Shown: in pieces, positions 31,841-41,258 of the stretch | Numbering within the stretch: the stretch's first letter is position 1 | Layout: the number at the start of each line of letters is the position of its first letter | NCBI GenBank assembly: GCA_036504035.1 | Contig: DASXVV010000009.1 | Coordinates: 1 to 64,000 of the forward strand | DNA length: 64,000 bases | Reading direction: 5' to 3' | Origin: Candidatus Deferrimicrobiaceae bacterium | GTDB taxonomy: Bacteria > Desulfobacterota > Deferrimicrobia > Deferrimicrobiales > Deferrimicrobiaceae | Notes under the pieces: generated by a model | Databases searched by the model: none | Seen by the model: the letters and a program-made list of their open reading frames with translations, nothing else | Told to the model about the DNA's origin: nothing | Program-made: the position numbers and the translations under genes

Positions 31841-32806
31841 CTAAAACCCGAGACGGTCTACGGCATCGCAAAGTTCTCTAACTTCTTCGGCCGATTTTCG
31901 GAGCATGGACGATTCGGATTCCGACAGGTCGAACTTGAGGACCTCCTCGACGCCGGATGAACCGAGCCGGGCCGGAAGACCGACGAAAAGACCATCGCAG
32001 CCGGCATAATGACCGTAAGACCTGACAGCGCAGGGGAGAACCATCTTCTTGTCGAAGAAGATGGATTCGACCATCAGGGCCGCCGATGCCGATGGGGCAT
32101 AATAGGCGGATCCGGTCTTGAGAAGGGCGACGATCTCGGCTCCGCCCTTGGCCGTACGGTCGACGATGGCCGCCATCCGCTCGGCTGACAGCAGATCGGA
32201 TACCGGAACGCCCTTCACCGTCGCGGAGCGTACCAGCGGCACCATGCTGTCGCCGTGCCCGCCCAGCGTCATGGCTTCGACTTCGGTCACGGGAACCCCG
32301 AGCTCCGTCGCGATGCAGGTGCGAAAGCGCGCGGAATCGAGGACTCCCGCCATCCCCATGACTTTCCGCTGGACGTCGGAATCGGAATAGCCGAAATCGT
32401 GCGAGGCGACTTTTGATGCGACGTAGGTCATCGCATCGAGCGGATTCGACACGACGATCAGGATCGCACCCGGTGATTTGGAAAGCGCTTTGCGGGTGAC
32501 TTCCTGGACGATCCCGGCATTGACCTTCAGCAGGTCGTCTCGACTCATGCCGGGCTTCCGGGGAAGCCCGGAGGTGATGACGACGATTTCGGATCCGGAG
32601 GTGTCTTCGTAGTTGTTGGTTCCGGTCACCTTGCTGTCGTACCCGAGGATGGGTCCCGATTGCATGATGTCGAGCGCCTTGCCCTGCGGCATTCCCTCGA
32701 CAATATCGACGAGAACGACATCGCAGAAATTCTTCTCCGCCAGCCGCTGGGCCGTCGTTGCGCCGACGTTGCCGGCTCCGATGACGGTGACTTTCCTGCG
32801 GGGCAT
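31841..32806 (-). CDS. mdh: Malate dehydrogenase (LDH-like family)
   Basis: NAD-dependent oxidation of malate to oxaloacetate, or the reverse. The 321-residue protein of the LDH/MDH type III group has the dinucleotide fold [12 protein letters not shown], the substrate loop [13 protein letters not shown] (Arg at the specificity position favours malate over lactate), VSNPLDAM, and the catalytic His in [11 protein letters not shown]. The ATG at 32806 has AGGAGG 6 nt upstream. The first gene of the operon, with a near-consensus promoter 90 bp upstream. Confidence 0.95.
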   Translation of the reverse strand: MPRRKVTVIGAGNVGATTAQRLAEKNFCDVVLVDIVEGMPQGKALDIMQSGPILGYDSKVTGTNNYEDTSGSEIVVITSGLPRKPGMSRDDLLKVNAGIVQEVTRKALSKSPGAILIVVSNPLDAMTYVASKVASHDFGYSDSDVQRKVMGMAGVLDSARFRTCIATELGVPVTEVEAMTLGGHGDSMVPLVRSATVKGVPVSDLLSAERMAAIVDRTAKGGAEIVALLKTGSAYYAPSASAALMVESIFFDKKMVLPCAVRSYGHYAGCDGLFVGLPARLGSSGVEEVLKFDLSESESSMLRKSAEEVRELCDAVDRLGF

Positions 32807-32894
32807 CCGCGTCCTCCTCGAAATGTTGGGAAGCGCCGGGCTAACTGGTAAACTGGCGTTTTGGATTAGGGCATGATACGCGAACCACGGATAA

Positions 32895-32922
32895 AATATA
32901 CAGAAAGAGCTTATCGTGTCAA
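32895..32922 (-). promoter_or_regulatory. Promoter of the mdh-sucCD-korDABC-ndk operon
   Basis: The minus strand has TTGACA (32917-32922), a 16-bp spacer and TATATT (32895-32900). Transcription would begin near 32888, giving a leader of about 82 nt. A small CCCCCG-TT-CGGGGG inverted repeat lies just upstream, around 32942-32956. Confidence 0.8.
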
Positions 32923-33028
32923 GGAGAAACAGGGTTTTCACCCCCGTTCGGGGGGGGATGACTTCCGGACCTTCCACTAAACGACAAACGCCTCAAACGA
33001 CGACTGTGCGACCGGATATGCCGCTCGA

Positions 33029-33060
33029 CCTTTTTTGATACCCCTTGCCGACAAAAAAGG
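33029..33060. repeat. Perfect 9-bp inverted repeat in the divergent mdh / lipoprotein gap
   Basis: CCTTTTTTG (33029-33037) and CAAAAAAGG (33052-33060) are exact inverted repeats separated by 14 bp. They lie 43-74 bp upstream of the plus-strand lipoprotein gene and about 110 bp behind the mdh promoter. The arrangement suggests a protein-binding site or a weak terminator-like hairpin; nothing in the sequence decides. The rest of the gap 32807-33102 holds only the mdh promoter and leader. Confidence 0.45.
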
Positions 33061-33102
33061 TGTAAACATTATCTTTATCAACCCATCCCAAAGGAGGTAG
33101 CG

Positions 33103-33393
33103 ATGAGACGGACCCTGCTACCATGGTCCCTGTCTATCCTGCTTGTATGTTTTCTGCTCACCGGCTGCGCCACGAACAGTGCGCTCCGCAACGCGCGTGA
33201 ATCGTTCGGGCGAACGAAGGCCGCCGGCGCTGAAGCAAAGGCGCCTTACGAGTATTACTTGGCCGAATCGTACCTGAATCGTGCCGAGCACGAGGCGTCC
33301 GAAGGCGACGGAGACGAAGCACGCGAGTATGCGGCCAAGTCCGATAAATTCTCGGTTGAAGCGCTCGAGAAGGCCAAGGGAGGAAGCCGCTGA
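33103..33393 (+). CDS. Small outer-membrane lipoprotein, DUF4398-like
   Basis: A 96-residue predicted lipoprotein with signal peptide and lipobox LLTGC (Cys at about residue 22). The mature part is a helical hairpin rich in Ala, Glu and Lys, resembling DUF4398 proteins. AAGGAGG stands 5 nt before the ATG. The stop overlaps the start of the next gene (TGATG), so the two are translated together. Its mature part resembles the N-terminal part of that next protein: both have AGA, AP, an A...L..A.HE pattern and an AL-K-K ending. Function unknown; an envelope role alongside Pal is likely. Confidence 0.82.
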   Translation: MRRTLLPWSLSILLVCFLLTGCATNSALRNARESFGRTKAAGAEAKAPYEYYLAESYLNRAEHEASEGDGDEAREYAAKSDKFSVEALEKAKGGSR

Positions 33394-34244
33394 TGAGGGT
33401 CCACAACCGCATCCACCTGCTTTTCGCCGTTCTGCTGATTGCGGGCCTCGCGATCTCGGGATGCGCCAAGCGCCAATTAACCCGTGGCGAGTCCGACCGC
33501 CTCGAAACGCTCGCCAACCGGATCGCCCAAGCAGAAAGCGCCGGCGCCAAGGAATGCGCTCCCAAGGAACTGGCCGTCGCCAAGGTTGCTCTCGAGCACG
33601 CGCAGCACGAGTCCGGCGAGCGGTTCGAAGTGTTCAATGAATCGCTTCTCGAAACTGAGAAGGCCGTCGAGGCGCTGATGGAGAAGATGAAGGGGTGCAA
33701 GCCCGCCTCTTCGCAGACGATGGCGCCACCCTCGGGCACAGGCGACCAGGGAAAGAACGAATCGCCCACTTCCACTCCGGCAGCCACCACGCCGGGCGCC
33801 CCTGGCACTCCCGAGACCGCGCCTCCGTCGACGCCGCCCGTCCCGCCCGGCAACGCGTCACAGCCGGCGCCGTTCCGGCCGGCTCCCGTGCCCGCCATCC
33901 AGAAGGAGGAAGGCTCCTTCGAGAACATCCACTTCGATTTCGACGAATCGGTCATCCGCGAGGACGCCAAGCCGATCCTGCTCGTCATCGCGTCGTACAT
34001 GAAGAACCATCCGAATGCCAAGTTGCTCGTCGAAGGCCATTGCGACGAACGAGGCACCAGCGAATACAACCTTGCGCTTGGTCAACGACGTGCGAACGCC
34101 ACGCGCGACTACCTGGTCAACCTCGGTCTCGCCCCCGGGAGGCTGACCACCGTCTCCTTCGGCAAGGAACGACCGCTGGTCCAGGGGCACGACGACACGG
34201 CCTGGGCGCTCAACCGCCGCGCGGTGTTCGTACTCACGCCCTGA
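33393..34244 (+). CDS. Pal-like OmpA-family lipoprotein with DUF4398-like N-terminal domain
   Basis: A 283-residue lipoprotein: signal peptide with lipobox AISGC (Cys about 24), a helical DUF4398-like segment to about residue 105, a Pro/Thr/Ala-rich linker (about 110-165), and an OmpA C-terminal peptidoglycan-binding domain. The OmpA domain has IHFDFDESVI and EGHCDERGTSEYN, then the LGQRRANATRDYL helix. It probably tethers the outer membrane to peptidoglycan. The usual tol genes are not in this window. A strong terminator follows. Confidence 0.88.
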   Translation: MRVHNRIHLLFAVLLIAGLAISGCAKRQLTRGESDRLETLANRIAQAESAGAKECAPKELAVAKVALEHAQHESGERFEVFNESLLETEKAVEALMEKMKGCKPASSQTMAPPSGTGDQGKNESPTSTPAATTPGAPGTPETAPPSTPPVPPGNASQPAPFRPAPVPAIQKEEGSFENIHFDFDESVIREDAKPILLVIASYMKNHPNAKLLVEGHCDERGTSEYNLALGQRRANATRDYLVNLGLAPGRLTTVSFGKERPLVQGHDDTAWALNRRAVFVLTP

Positions 34245-34273
34245 CCCTTCTTTTCGGATCAAGCCCTGCTACA

Positions 34274-34317
34274 AGAAAGGGCCGGAGATCAATGCGATCT
34301 CCGGCCCTTTCCTTTTC
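34274..34317 (+). terminator. Bidirectional terminator between the Pal-like gene and aspS
   Basis: AAAGGGCCGGAGATC (34276-34290), loop AATGC, GATCTCCGGCCCTTT (34296-34310) is a 15-bp perfect stem followed by CCTTTTCC. It ends the plus-strand lipoprotein unit. Read on the minus strand, the same stem is followed by CTTG only, so it may also serve aspS, which stops at 34354. A second stem (GTCCCC...GGGGAC) lies at 34323-34346. Confidence 0.88.
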
Positions 34318-34353
34318 CGTCCGTCCCCCTCCCGACGGGAGGGGACGTGCGTG

Positions 34354-36144
34354 CTACTTTTTTTCCGGGACCACCGAGCGAATGTAGAGGTCGCGCAGTT
34401 GCTTCGGATCGACGACGTTGGGCGCGTCGGTCATGAGGCAGGTTCCCTTCTGGGTCTTGGGGAACGCGATGACGTCGCGCAACGACTTGGCGCCGGACAG
34501 GATCATCGCCAGCCGGTCGAGCCCGAAGGCCAGCCCGCCGTGCGGCGGTGCGCCGAACTCTAGGGCGTCGAGCAGGAAGCCGAACTTGACCTTGGCGTCC
34601 TCGGGGGTGATGTTGAGCAACCCGAACATACGCGACTGGATGTCCTGCCGGTGGATTCGGATGCTGCCGCCGCCGATTTCGGAACCGTTGAGAACCATGT
34701 CGTACGCCTTGGCGTGCACCTTGCCCGGATCGCTGTCGAGATATTGCAGGTCTTCGTCGATCGGCGCGGTGAACGGGTGGTGCATCGCATTCCAGCGCTT
34801 CTCTTCCTTGTCCCACTCGAGCAGCGGGAAATCGACAACCCAGAGGAATTCGAAGCGGGACTCGTCGATGAGCCCGCACTTCTCCCCCACGTGGAGCCGG
34901 AGGCGACCGAGCGAATCGCAGGCGGTGAGGAACGCGTCGGCGACCATGAGGATGAGGTCTCCCGGCTTCGCCCCGCTCTTCGAGAGGACGGCGGCGACCT
35001 GCTCGGGGGAGAAGAACTTCGCGATCGGGGAGGAAAGCCCCTCGGCTGTGACTTTCCAGGGCGCGAGCCCCTTCGCCCCACCGATCTTCGCGACCTCCTC
35101 GAACGCCGCGACCTCGGAGCGGCTCGACTCGCCCATCCCGGGGGCGACGATGCCCCGGATGACGCCGCCTTTGGCCACCACCTCGTTGAACACGCGGAAT
35201 TCGCTCTTGCCGAGCAGTTCGGTGAAGTCGACGATCTCGACGCCGAACCGGGTGTCGGGCTTGTCGACGCCGAACCGGTCCATCGCCTCCCGGTAGGGCA
35301 TCCGCTTCAGGGGCAACGGGACCTCGTGGCCCGCGACGTCCTTGAACACGCGCGCCATGAGTCCCTCCATCATGGAGAGAACGTCATCGCGGTCGACGAA
35401 GGACATCTCGACGTCGATCTGCGTGAACTCGGGCTGCCGGTCGGCCCGCAGGTCCTCGTCGCGGAAGCACTTGACGATCTGGGCGTAGCGGTCGTATCCC
35501 GCGATCATCAGGATCTGCTTGAAGAGCTGGGGCGACTGGGGGAGTGCATAGAACATCCCGGGGTTGACGCGCGACGGAACGAGATAGTCGCGGGCGCCCT
35601 CGGGGGTGCTCTTCGTGAGCACGGGCGTCTCGATCTCGATAAACCGGTTCTCGGCCAGGTAGTCGCGCACCGACCTCGCGATCTGCGCACGCTTAAGGAA
35701 GACGCGCTGGATCGAGGGGCGGCGCAAGTCGAGGTAGCGGTATTTCAGGCGGACATTCTCGGCGACGTCGCTGTCGTCGTCGAGCGAAAACGGGATCGGC
35801 TTGGACTCGTTCAGGATCGCGATGGAAGTCGCCTGGACCTCGACTTCGCCGGTCACCATGTTGGGATTGACGGTTCCCTCAGGACGGGGGCGGACAATGC
35901 CCCGGACCGAGAGCACGTATTCGGACCGGATGGCGTCGGCCTTGGCGTGGGCGTCCGCGGACGTCTCGGGATCGATCACGATCTGTGCGAGTCCGGCCCG
36001 GTCGCGCAGGTCGACGAAGACCAGCCCGCCGTGGTCTCGGCGCCGGTGCACCCAACCGCACAGGACGACTTCCTGGCCGATGTCCGAGCTGCGGAGATCT
36101 CCGCAATACAGTGTCCGTTTATGTTCAGGCAGAAAAGGTTCCAC
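34354..36144 (-). CDS. aspS: Aspartyl-tRNA synthetase
   Basis: Charges tRNA-Asp (class II). The 596-residue bacterial-type enzyme has an N-terminal OB-fold anticodon domain ([19 protein letters not shown]), motif 2 with [16 protein letters not shown], a mid-protein GAD insert, and motif 3 GLAFGLDRL near the C-terminus. The start is ambiguous. An ATG at 36150 overlaps the hisS stop (ATGA), but AAAGGAGG abuts it with no spacing. The GTG two codons later (36144) has that site at an ideal 6 nt and is used here. It cannot be told by eye whether it also charges tRNA-Asn. Confidence 0.96.
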   Translation of the reverse strand: MEPFLPEHKRTLYCGDLRSSDIGQEVVLCGWVHRRRDHGGLVFVDLRDRAGLAQIVIDPETSADAHAKADAIRSEYVLSVRGIVRPRPEGTVNPNMVTGEVEVQATSIAILNESKPIPFSLDDDSDVAENVRLKYRYLDLRRPSIQRVFLKRAQIARSVRDYLAENRFIEIETPVLTKSTPEGARDYLVPSRVNPGMFYALPQSPQLFKQILMIAGYDRYAQIVKCFRDEDLRADRQPEFTQIDVEMSFVDRDDVLSMMEGLMARVFKDVAGHEVPLPLKRMPYREAMDRFGVDKPDTRFGVEIVDFTELLGKSEFRVFNEVVAKGGVIRGIVAPGMGESSRSEVAAFEEVAKIGGAKGLAPWKVTAEGLSSPIAKFFSPEQVAAVLSKSGAKPGDLILMVADAFLTACDSLGRLRLHVGEKCGLIDESRFEFLWVVDFPLLEWDKEEKRWNAMHHPFTAPIDEDLQYLDSDPGKVHAKAYDMVLNGSEIGGGSIRIHRQDIQSRMFGLLNITPEDAKVKFGFLLDALEFGAPPHGGLAFGLDRLAMILSGAKSLRDVIAFPKTQKGTCLMTDAPNVVDPKQLRDLYIRSVVPEKK

Positions 36145-36146
36145 CG

Positions 36147-37406
36147 TCATCCTCCTTTGGATAGTCGTTCGAGCCGTCGACGGGCCTCGTCGACGGGAAG
36201 CTCTTCCTGCTGCCCGGCCCCCATGTCACGATAGCCGACGGTCCCGCGCTCCCATTCGGCATCTCCGAAGACGACGACCACGGAAGCCCCGGATCGATCG
36301 GCACGCCGGAACTGGCTTTTCATGCTGCGGGATTCGTAGTCCATCTCGGCCCGCACCCCGATCTCGGCCAGCCGCATCCGCCAGGCAAAGGCCTCGGGAA
36401 GGTGCCGTGGCGAAGAGGTCACGAAGAACGCGTCGGCCCGCACGGGTACGGCCTCGTCCGGGACGAGCATCATCAGCCGCTCGATGCCAATGGCGAAGCC
36501 GATCGCCGGAATGCGCTCTTTCGATCCCAGCATCTCGGCCAGCCCGTCGTAACGGCCCCCGGCCGCCACGGTGTTCTGGGCGCCCATCCCCGGGATCACG
36601 AATTCGAAGGTGGTCCGGCGATAGTAATCGAGCCCGCGGACCATGCGCGGATTGCGTGCGAAGGGTACGTCGAGCGAACGAAGGGCGGCCTCGACCGTCT
36701 CGAAATGGGAAAGGCAATCGGCACAGAGCATGTCGAGGATGGAGGGCGCATCGATCGTGGCGGCGATGCACCGCTCTGATTTGCAGTCGAGCACGCGAAG
36801 CGGGTTGGTCAGCCGGCGGCGGCGGCAATCGTCGCAAAGCGCCTCGTCGCGCTCGGCCAGGAAGTCGGTGAGGGCGCGATTGTAGGCGGGTCGGCAGGCC
36901 GGATCGCCGAGCGTATTGATCTGGAGCGAAACATCATCGAGACCGACACCCTTCAGGAACCGGTAGAGGAATGCGATCACCTCGGCGTCGGCAAGGGGGG
37001 CATCGGTGCCGAACAGCTCGGCGCCGAGCTGGTGGAATTGTCGGAGCCTCCCCTTCTGCGGACGCTCGTGCCGGAACATCGGCCCGATGTAAAAAAGACG
37101 CGCAGGCCATTCCCCGATCTCGGCCCGGCCCGACAGGACGGCTCGCACGACCGCCGCGGTGCCTTCGGGCCGCAACGTCAAGCTGTCGCCGGAGCGGTCG
37201 GGAAAGGTGTACATCTCTTTTTCGACGATGTCTGTAGACTCGCCGACGCCCCTCGAAAACAGCTCGGTCTTCTCGAGGACCGGCGTCCGGATCTCGGAAA
37301 AGCCGTGGTCTGCGGCGCAGGAACGAAAAGCCGCCTCGAGGGCGGCCCAGCGGAGGGATTCGGGGGGAAGAAGGTCTTTCATCCCCCGCACGGGTTGAAG
37401 GCTCAT
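36147..37406 (-). CDS. hisS: Histidyl-tRNA synthetase
   Basis: Charges tRNA-His (class II). The 419-residue product starts [16 protein letters not shown], the family start. It has [13 protein letters not shown] (motif 2 region), the histidine-specific [14 protein letters not shown], and motif 3 [11 protein letters not shown]. The C-terminal anticodon domain is intact. The ATG at 37406 overlaps the stop of the GGDEF gene (ATGA); the longer frame to 37583 would invade it. hisS-aspS adjacency is common. Confidence 0.97.
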   Translation of the reverse strand: MSLQPVRGMKDLLPPESLRWAALEAAFRSCAADHGFSEIRTPVLEKTELFSRGVGESTDIVEKEMYTFPDRSGDSLTLRPEGTAAVVRAVLSGRAEIGEWPARLFYIGPMFRHERPQKGRLRQFHQLGAELFGTDAPLADAEVIAFLYRFLKGVGLDDVSLQINTLGDPACRPAYNRALTDFLAERDEALCDDCRRRRLTNPLRVLDCKSERCIAATIDAPSILDMLCADCLSHFETVEAALRSLDVPFARNPRMVRGLDYYRRTTFEFVIPGMGAQNTVAAGGRYDGLAEMLGSKERIPAIGFAIGIERLMMLVPDEAVPVRADAFFVTSSPRHLPEAFAWRMRLAEIGVRAEMDYESRSMKSQFRRADRSGASVVVVFGDAEWERGTVGYRDMGAGQQEELPVDEARRRLERLSKGG

Positions 37407-38797
37407 GGCACGGCCTGCGTATCGGCGAGATAAACCACGTTCCTCGTCGATTCCTTGCCCCGGTACATCGCCTGGTCGGCCAGGTTGAGAAGATGCTGTT
37501 TGGTCGAGGCATGCTCGGGGAACGCCGCGATCCCGATCGAGATCGTCAGATGGAGACTGAGGCCGTTTTCCTGGCCGAACCACTTGGCTTCGATCAGCTT
37601 TCGCATGCGCTCGGCGACGAGAAACGCTTCGTCGGCGTTGGTCTCGACCAGCACTACGACGAATTCGTCGCCGCCGTATCGGACAACCGTATCGGTCTCG
37701 CGGACGCAGGAACGAAGCACCGCCCCGACCTCGATGAGGACGCGGCTGCCGACGAGGTGGCCGTGCGTGTCGTTGATGCGCTTGAAGAAATCGAGGTCCA
37801 TGAAAAGAACGGAGAAGAAATTGCGATAACGTTCGGACCGTTTCAGCTCGCGGTCGAGAACGACATTGAGATATCGACTGTTGTAGAGCTTGGTCAGGTC
37901 ATCGATGTAGATGAGGTTCTGGGTCTGCACCGATCTTTCGGAATTGAGGAAGGCGAAGCGTGCCTGGCGGATAAGGAAATCGAGCAGAACGCTGTTGACG
38001 ACGTCCGGCGCCAGGAGGTTCCGGAGTCCGAGCACAAGATGGATGGAGACGCCGGGCATGAGATCGAAACGGAGCAGGAAGAAATTGCGGCTTTCACCCA
38101 GAATGAGGCTGTCCTCGGGATGGATCGTCGAGATCTCTTCGGCCGGGACGACGGTCGGGAGCGGCGTCGCTGCATGGAGCGCCCCGCCGCCGAAACGAAG
38201 CAGGAATTCGGCTACGAGCGACTCGTCGGCAAATCCGCTGGAGGCGACAACCGAAAACCCGCCGGTCCCGGATTCTTCTTGTTCGCGGAAAAGCACGCCG
38301 TAAGTCGCTCCGACCAGTTCGCTCATTTTTTCGAGAACCGTCAGCGCCAGCAGGTTCATATCGGTGGTCGTGAGGACCGGAATGGAATATTCGAAAAGCT
38401 CGTCGAGCGACATCTTGCGAACGGCCCCGTATCCCATGAATAGATATCGCTCGATCAGGGGGACAAGCTCGTCGGCCAGCCGGTCTTCGAACACGACGTC
38501 GGACACGCCGCATTGCAGCGCGTTGCGAACGGACAGGCCGTCGGTCGGGGAGGCGATCAGGACGATCGGCGTCTTGGGTGCGAGCTTGGAAAGGACCTCT
38601 CCGGAAGAGCGCGGATCGGTCGCCTCCGGGAAGATGCGAATGATAATCAACGAGAAGTATTCCTGGGCAAGCGCAGCAACGCCCTTTTCCCAATCGGACA
38701 TGACGAAGAAGTGGACGTCTTTTAACGGGGCGCTCCGGATGGATGACGCGATCGCCTCCCCATCGGGGGCGAGAATCAGGACGCGATTCTTGGACAT
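37403..38797 (-). CDS. Diguanylate cyclase with N-terminal pseudo-receiver domain
   Basis: The 464-residue cytoplasmic protein has an N-terminal receiver-like fold (residues 4-120), a middle sensor-like region of about 170 residues, and a C-terminal GGDEF domain with intact RYGGDEF (active site) and DDLTKLYNSRY. It is predicted to make cyclic di-GMP. In the receiver, the acidic pocket (LAPDGE in place of DDD) and the phospho-acceptor position (Arg54 in LIIIRIFP) are not conserved, and the late Lys is missing. It is therefore unlikely to be phosphorylated. It is translationally coupled to hisS. What it senses is unknown. Confidence 0.85.
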   Translation of the reverse strand: MSKNRVLILAPDGEAIASSIRSAPLKDVHFFVMSDWEKGVAALAQEYFSLIIIRIFPEATDPRSSGEVLSKLAPKTPIVLIASPTDGLSVRNALQCGVSDVVFEDRLADELVPLIERYLFMGYGAVRKMSLDELFEYSIPVLTTTDMNLLALTVLEKMSELVGATYGVLFREQEESGTGGFSVVASSGFADESLVAEFLLRFGGGALHAATPLPTVVPAEEISTIHPEDSLILGESRNFFLLRFDLMPGVSIHLVLGLRNLLAPDVVNSVLLDFLIRQARFAFLNSERSVQTQNLIYIDDLTKLYNSRYLNVVLDRELKRSERYRNFFSVLFMDLDFFKRINDTHGHLVGSRVLIEVGAVLRSCVRETDTVVRYGGDEFVVVLVETNADEAFLVAERMRKLIEAKWFGQENGLSLHLTISIGIAAFPEHASTKQHLLNLADQAMYRGKESTRNVVYLADTQAVP

Positions 38798-38843
38798 CTG
38801 GGAACCCGGGCGATAATTTGAGAACTCCTTCTCTTTCCGCCAG

Positions 38844-41222
38844 TCAGTACTGGCGACAAAGCAACTGCCAGAAACGATAGCCGTTTTCCTGGATGGCGCG
38901 CACGGAACGGCCATCGGTCATGAAGGTCAAAGCCCCGTTTTCAAGGGCCAAAACCCTTTCCGAAGTTATCAGATTTTTCCCGGCCAAACAATTTCTATTT
39001 TGGATTACGGCGATATCCGGATTCCCCGCCGTCACCCAACCTTCGGGATCGGCTCCGGGAGACCCGTGATGCGGCAAGAATAACGCCCGCCATTCCTGTT
39101 TATGGTCGCGGATCGGTCCCCAGGCCGAAGGCCCTCCCTCGATGTCGCCCGGAAGCCAGGCGCAGAAACGGCCATACCTGGCTTCGATTACGAGACTGGA
39201 TGCGTTGGCACTATTCTTGTCACCTTCGCCGGCCGACCGAACCGAGACTACCGCCCCCCCGCAGATCCTTTCGACGCCCCTGCCGACTGCCCGCAACACC
39301 CCTCTATAATTCGCGAGGGCTGGGCCGAATCCCTCCTTCGGAACATCCTCCGGGATCCAGACCTCGGAAACAGGCATCGCCTCCAGCAAGGCGCAGGCAC
39401 CGCCGTAATGATCCTCGTGAGGATGGGACAGGATGAGAAGATCGACTTTTCGAACCCCCTGTGACCTGAGAAACGGGACCAGGATCCGGGCGCCGGAATC
39501 GCCGCGAAGTGCGCTCCCGCAATCGAGCACCATGGTCCCTCCACCCGGAAAGCCGATGACATGCGAAGCCCCGTTCCCGACATTGAGCGCAGTCAGGGTC
39601 AGCCGTGCGTCGGGCATCGCCAAGTATGGCAGGTGGATCCAGGCGAGGAGGAGGAGCGCTCCTGCCAGCGGAGCGGGCCACGCCTTTCGTCCCCGGGATC
39701 GAAGCCACAATGCTCCCGCTGCAGCGAAGAGGACGGCCGCCGTCATCGCCCCCGCCCCGACGGGCGGTAGGCGGCAATAGCCGGCGCCGTCTCCCGACAG
39801 CCTGCGGAGCCAGCCGATCTCCCATCCCAGAAGGTCGGCCGTCCAGCGGACCGGCGTTTCCAGGAATCGAACCTGGAATACTCCCCCGATCACCGCGAGA
39901 AAGGCGCCGGCCACGCCCGCAGTCCCTAGCAACGGTCCGAACAACACGTTCCACAGGATGGCACCGGCGGGAACGCCCTGGAAAAAAGCGGCCGCGACCG
40001 GAAGGGTCCCGAAAAAGGCGACGCCGGAAGCCTCTATCGCGCCGATGATCCAATGAAGCGTTCTCGATCCGTAACCGTTAATACCGTGGCCGAGTTCTGG
40101 TTGCCCATCGTTTCCGCCCGTCGCGGCAATCAGAAAAAAGACAGCAACGAAAGAAAGCTGAAAAGAAGGCGTCAGGAACGCAAACGGCGCCCCCAGGACC
40201 GCGAACAAGAATACGAGCGAAAAACAGAATCCGGCGCCCCGGACGCCGAAGGCATGCCAGAGAAGGACGGCGATCGTGATCATTCCGGCCGATCGAATCG
40301 CGGGGATCGGGAGACCGGCCATCAGGACGTAGGCCCAACAAATCGGGAGCGAGGCCAGACATGAGATGCGATTGAGATCCGGACCGCCCCTTCGCCGCAG
40401 GAAGCCCCAGACCAATGCCCGAACGCAAAAAGCGTGCATCGCATAGAAGATGGCGACGTTGATGCCCGAGATGGCAAACAGGTGGGCAAGCCCGGTCTGC
40501 CGGAAAAGGACGACCAGCGGATGACGCGACGGCGGAACTTGCCCGTTGGCGAGCGAAAGAAGATAGAGACCCCCTTCCGATTTTCCTGTGACGCGTTCTA
40601 TCCATCGCCCCGTCCTTTCCCGCGCAGAAGGGAACAGCGAATCGCCCTCCGTGCATGGCAACAGGACCGTCTTCCCCGCCTCTGCCGAAAAGATGAATTG
40701 CGTCCCGTTGGCGAGCACTTCCCATTCCCGGGGAATTTCGATCCCGTTTCCCATGCTGCGGATCGTATGCAGCCGGCCGGTCGCACGTAATTGGGCTGGG
40801 AAGACGGCGGAAGCATCGGGATTCCGGATGCTGATCGCCACATGCCCGAGGCGGAGCTTTTTCGATCCGTCCAGCGTCGACAATGTGACGTCGTCGGCGA
40901 TGCCGCTCCACCCGGAATCGGTGTGACGGACGCTCGGTACGATCCCGCGAATGACCGTTTCGTTGTCGAAGAACGGGCGGGCGTGAACCGGATCGACGAA
41001 CCCTGCGCGTCCCGATGCCAGGGCGCCGCATAGCGCCATGACGAGGCCGGCCGTGGTGGGTGCGGGGAGATGAAAGGCAGCGGAAAGCAGCGCGAGCAAC
41101 CCGAACCCGGCGGCGACGCCCCCCCAGGCGTCACAGGCCGCGAGGCCGACGACGTGCCCCAGGAGGAACGCTGCGGACAGGAGGAAAAACGGGGCGGTTC
41201 CCTGAAACGGGCGCGTCTGCAT
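38844..41222 (-). CDS. comEC: ComEC/Rec2 DNA-uptake channel protein
   Basis: A 792-residue polytopic inner-membrane protein. In order: N-terminal membrane helices, a DUF4131-type soluble domain (about residues 85-190), the Competence domain with ISGINVAIFYAMHAF in a multi-helix bundle (about 225-500), and a C-terminal metallo-beta-lactamase-like domain with SHPHEDHYGG. Family members conduct single-stranded DNA across the inner membrane during natural transformation; the lactamase-like domain is thought to degrade the other strand. It starts 36 nt after uvrC. No other competence genes are in the window. Confidence 0.92.
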   Translation of the reverse strand: MQTRPFQGTAPFFLLSAAFLLGHVVGLAACDAWGGVAAGFGLLALLSAAFHLPAPTTAGLVMALCGALASGRAGFVDPVHARPFFDNETVIRGIVPSVRHTDSGWSGIADDVTLSTLDGSKKLRLGHVAISIRNPDASAVFPAQLRATGRLHTIRSMGNGIEIPREWEVLANGTQFIFSAEAGKTVLLPCTEGDSLFPSARERTGRWIERVTGKSEGGLYLLSLANGQVPPSRHPLVVLFRQTGLAHLFAISGINVAIFYAMHAFCVRALVWGFLRRRGGPDLNRISCLASLPICWAYVLMAGLPIPAIRSAGMITIAVLLWHAFGVRGAGFCFSLVFLFAVLGAPFAFLTPSFQLSFVAVFFLIAATGGNDGQPELGHGINGYGSRTLHWIIGAIEASGVAFFGTLPVAAAFFQGVPAGAILWNVLFGPLLGTAGVAGAFLAVIGGVFQVRFLETPVRWTADLLGWEIGWLRRLSGDGAGYCRLPPVGAGAMTAAVLFAAAGALWLRSRGRKAWPAPLAGALLLLAWIHLPYLAMPDARLTLTALNVGNGASHVIGFPGGGTMVLDCGSALRGDSGARILVPFLRSQGVRKVDLLILSHPHEDHYGGACALLEAMPVSEVWIPEDVPKEGFGPALANYRGVLRAVGRGVERICGGAVVSVRSAGEGDKNSANASSLVIEARYGRFCAWLPGDIEGGPSAWGPIRDHKQEWRALFLPHHGSPGADPEGWVTAGNPDIAVIQNRNCLAGKNLITSERVLALENGALTFMTDGRSVRAIQENGYRFWQLLCRQY

Positions 41223-41258
41223 GGACGCCCAAGGTGCAACGCCCGTACCGTCGGAGAG

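Noticed and set aside
33045-33075. sigma70 promoter for the lipoprotein genes (TTGCCG ... TATCTT)
   Set aside because: Spacing would be 19 bp and both boxes are weak; not good enough to list.
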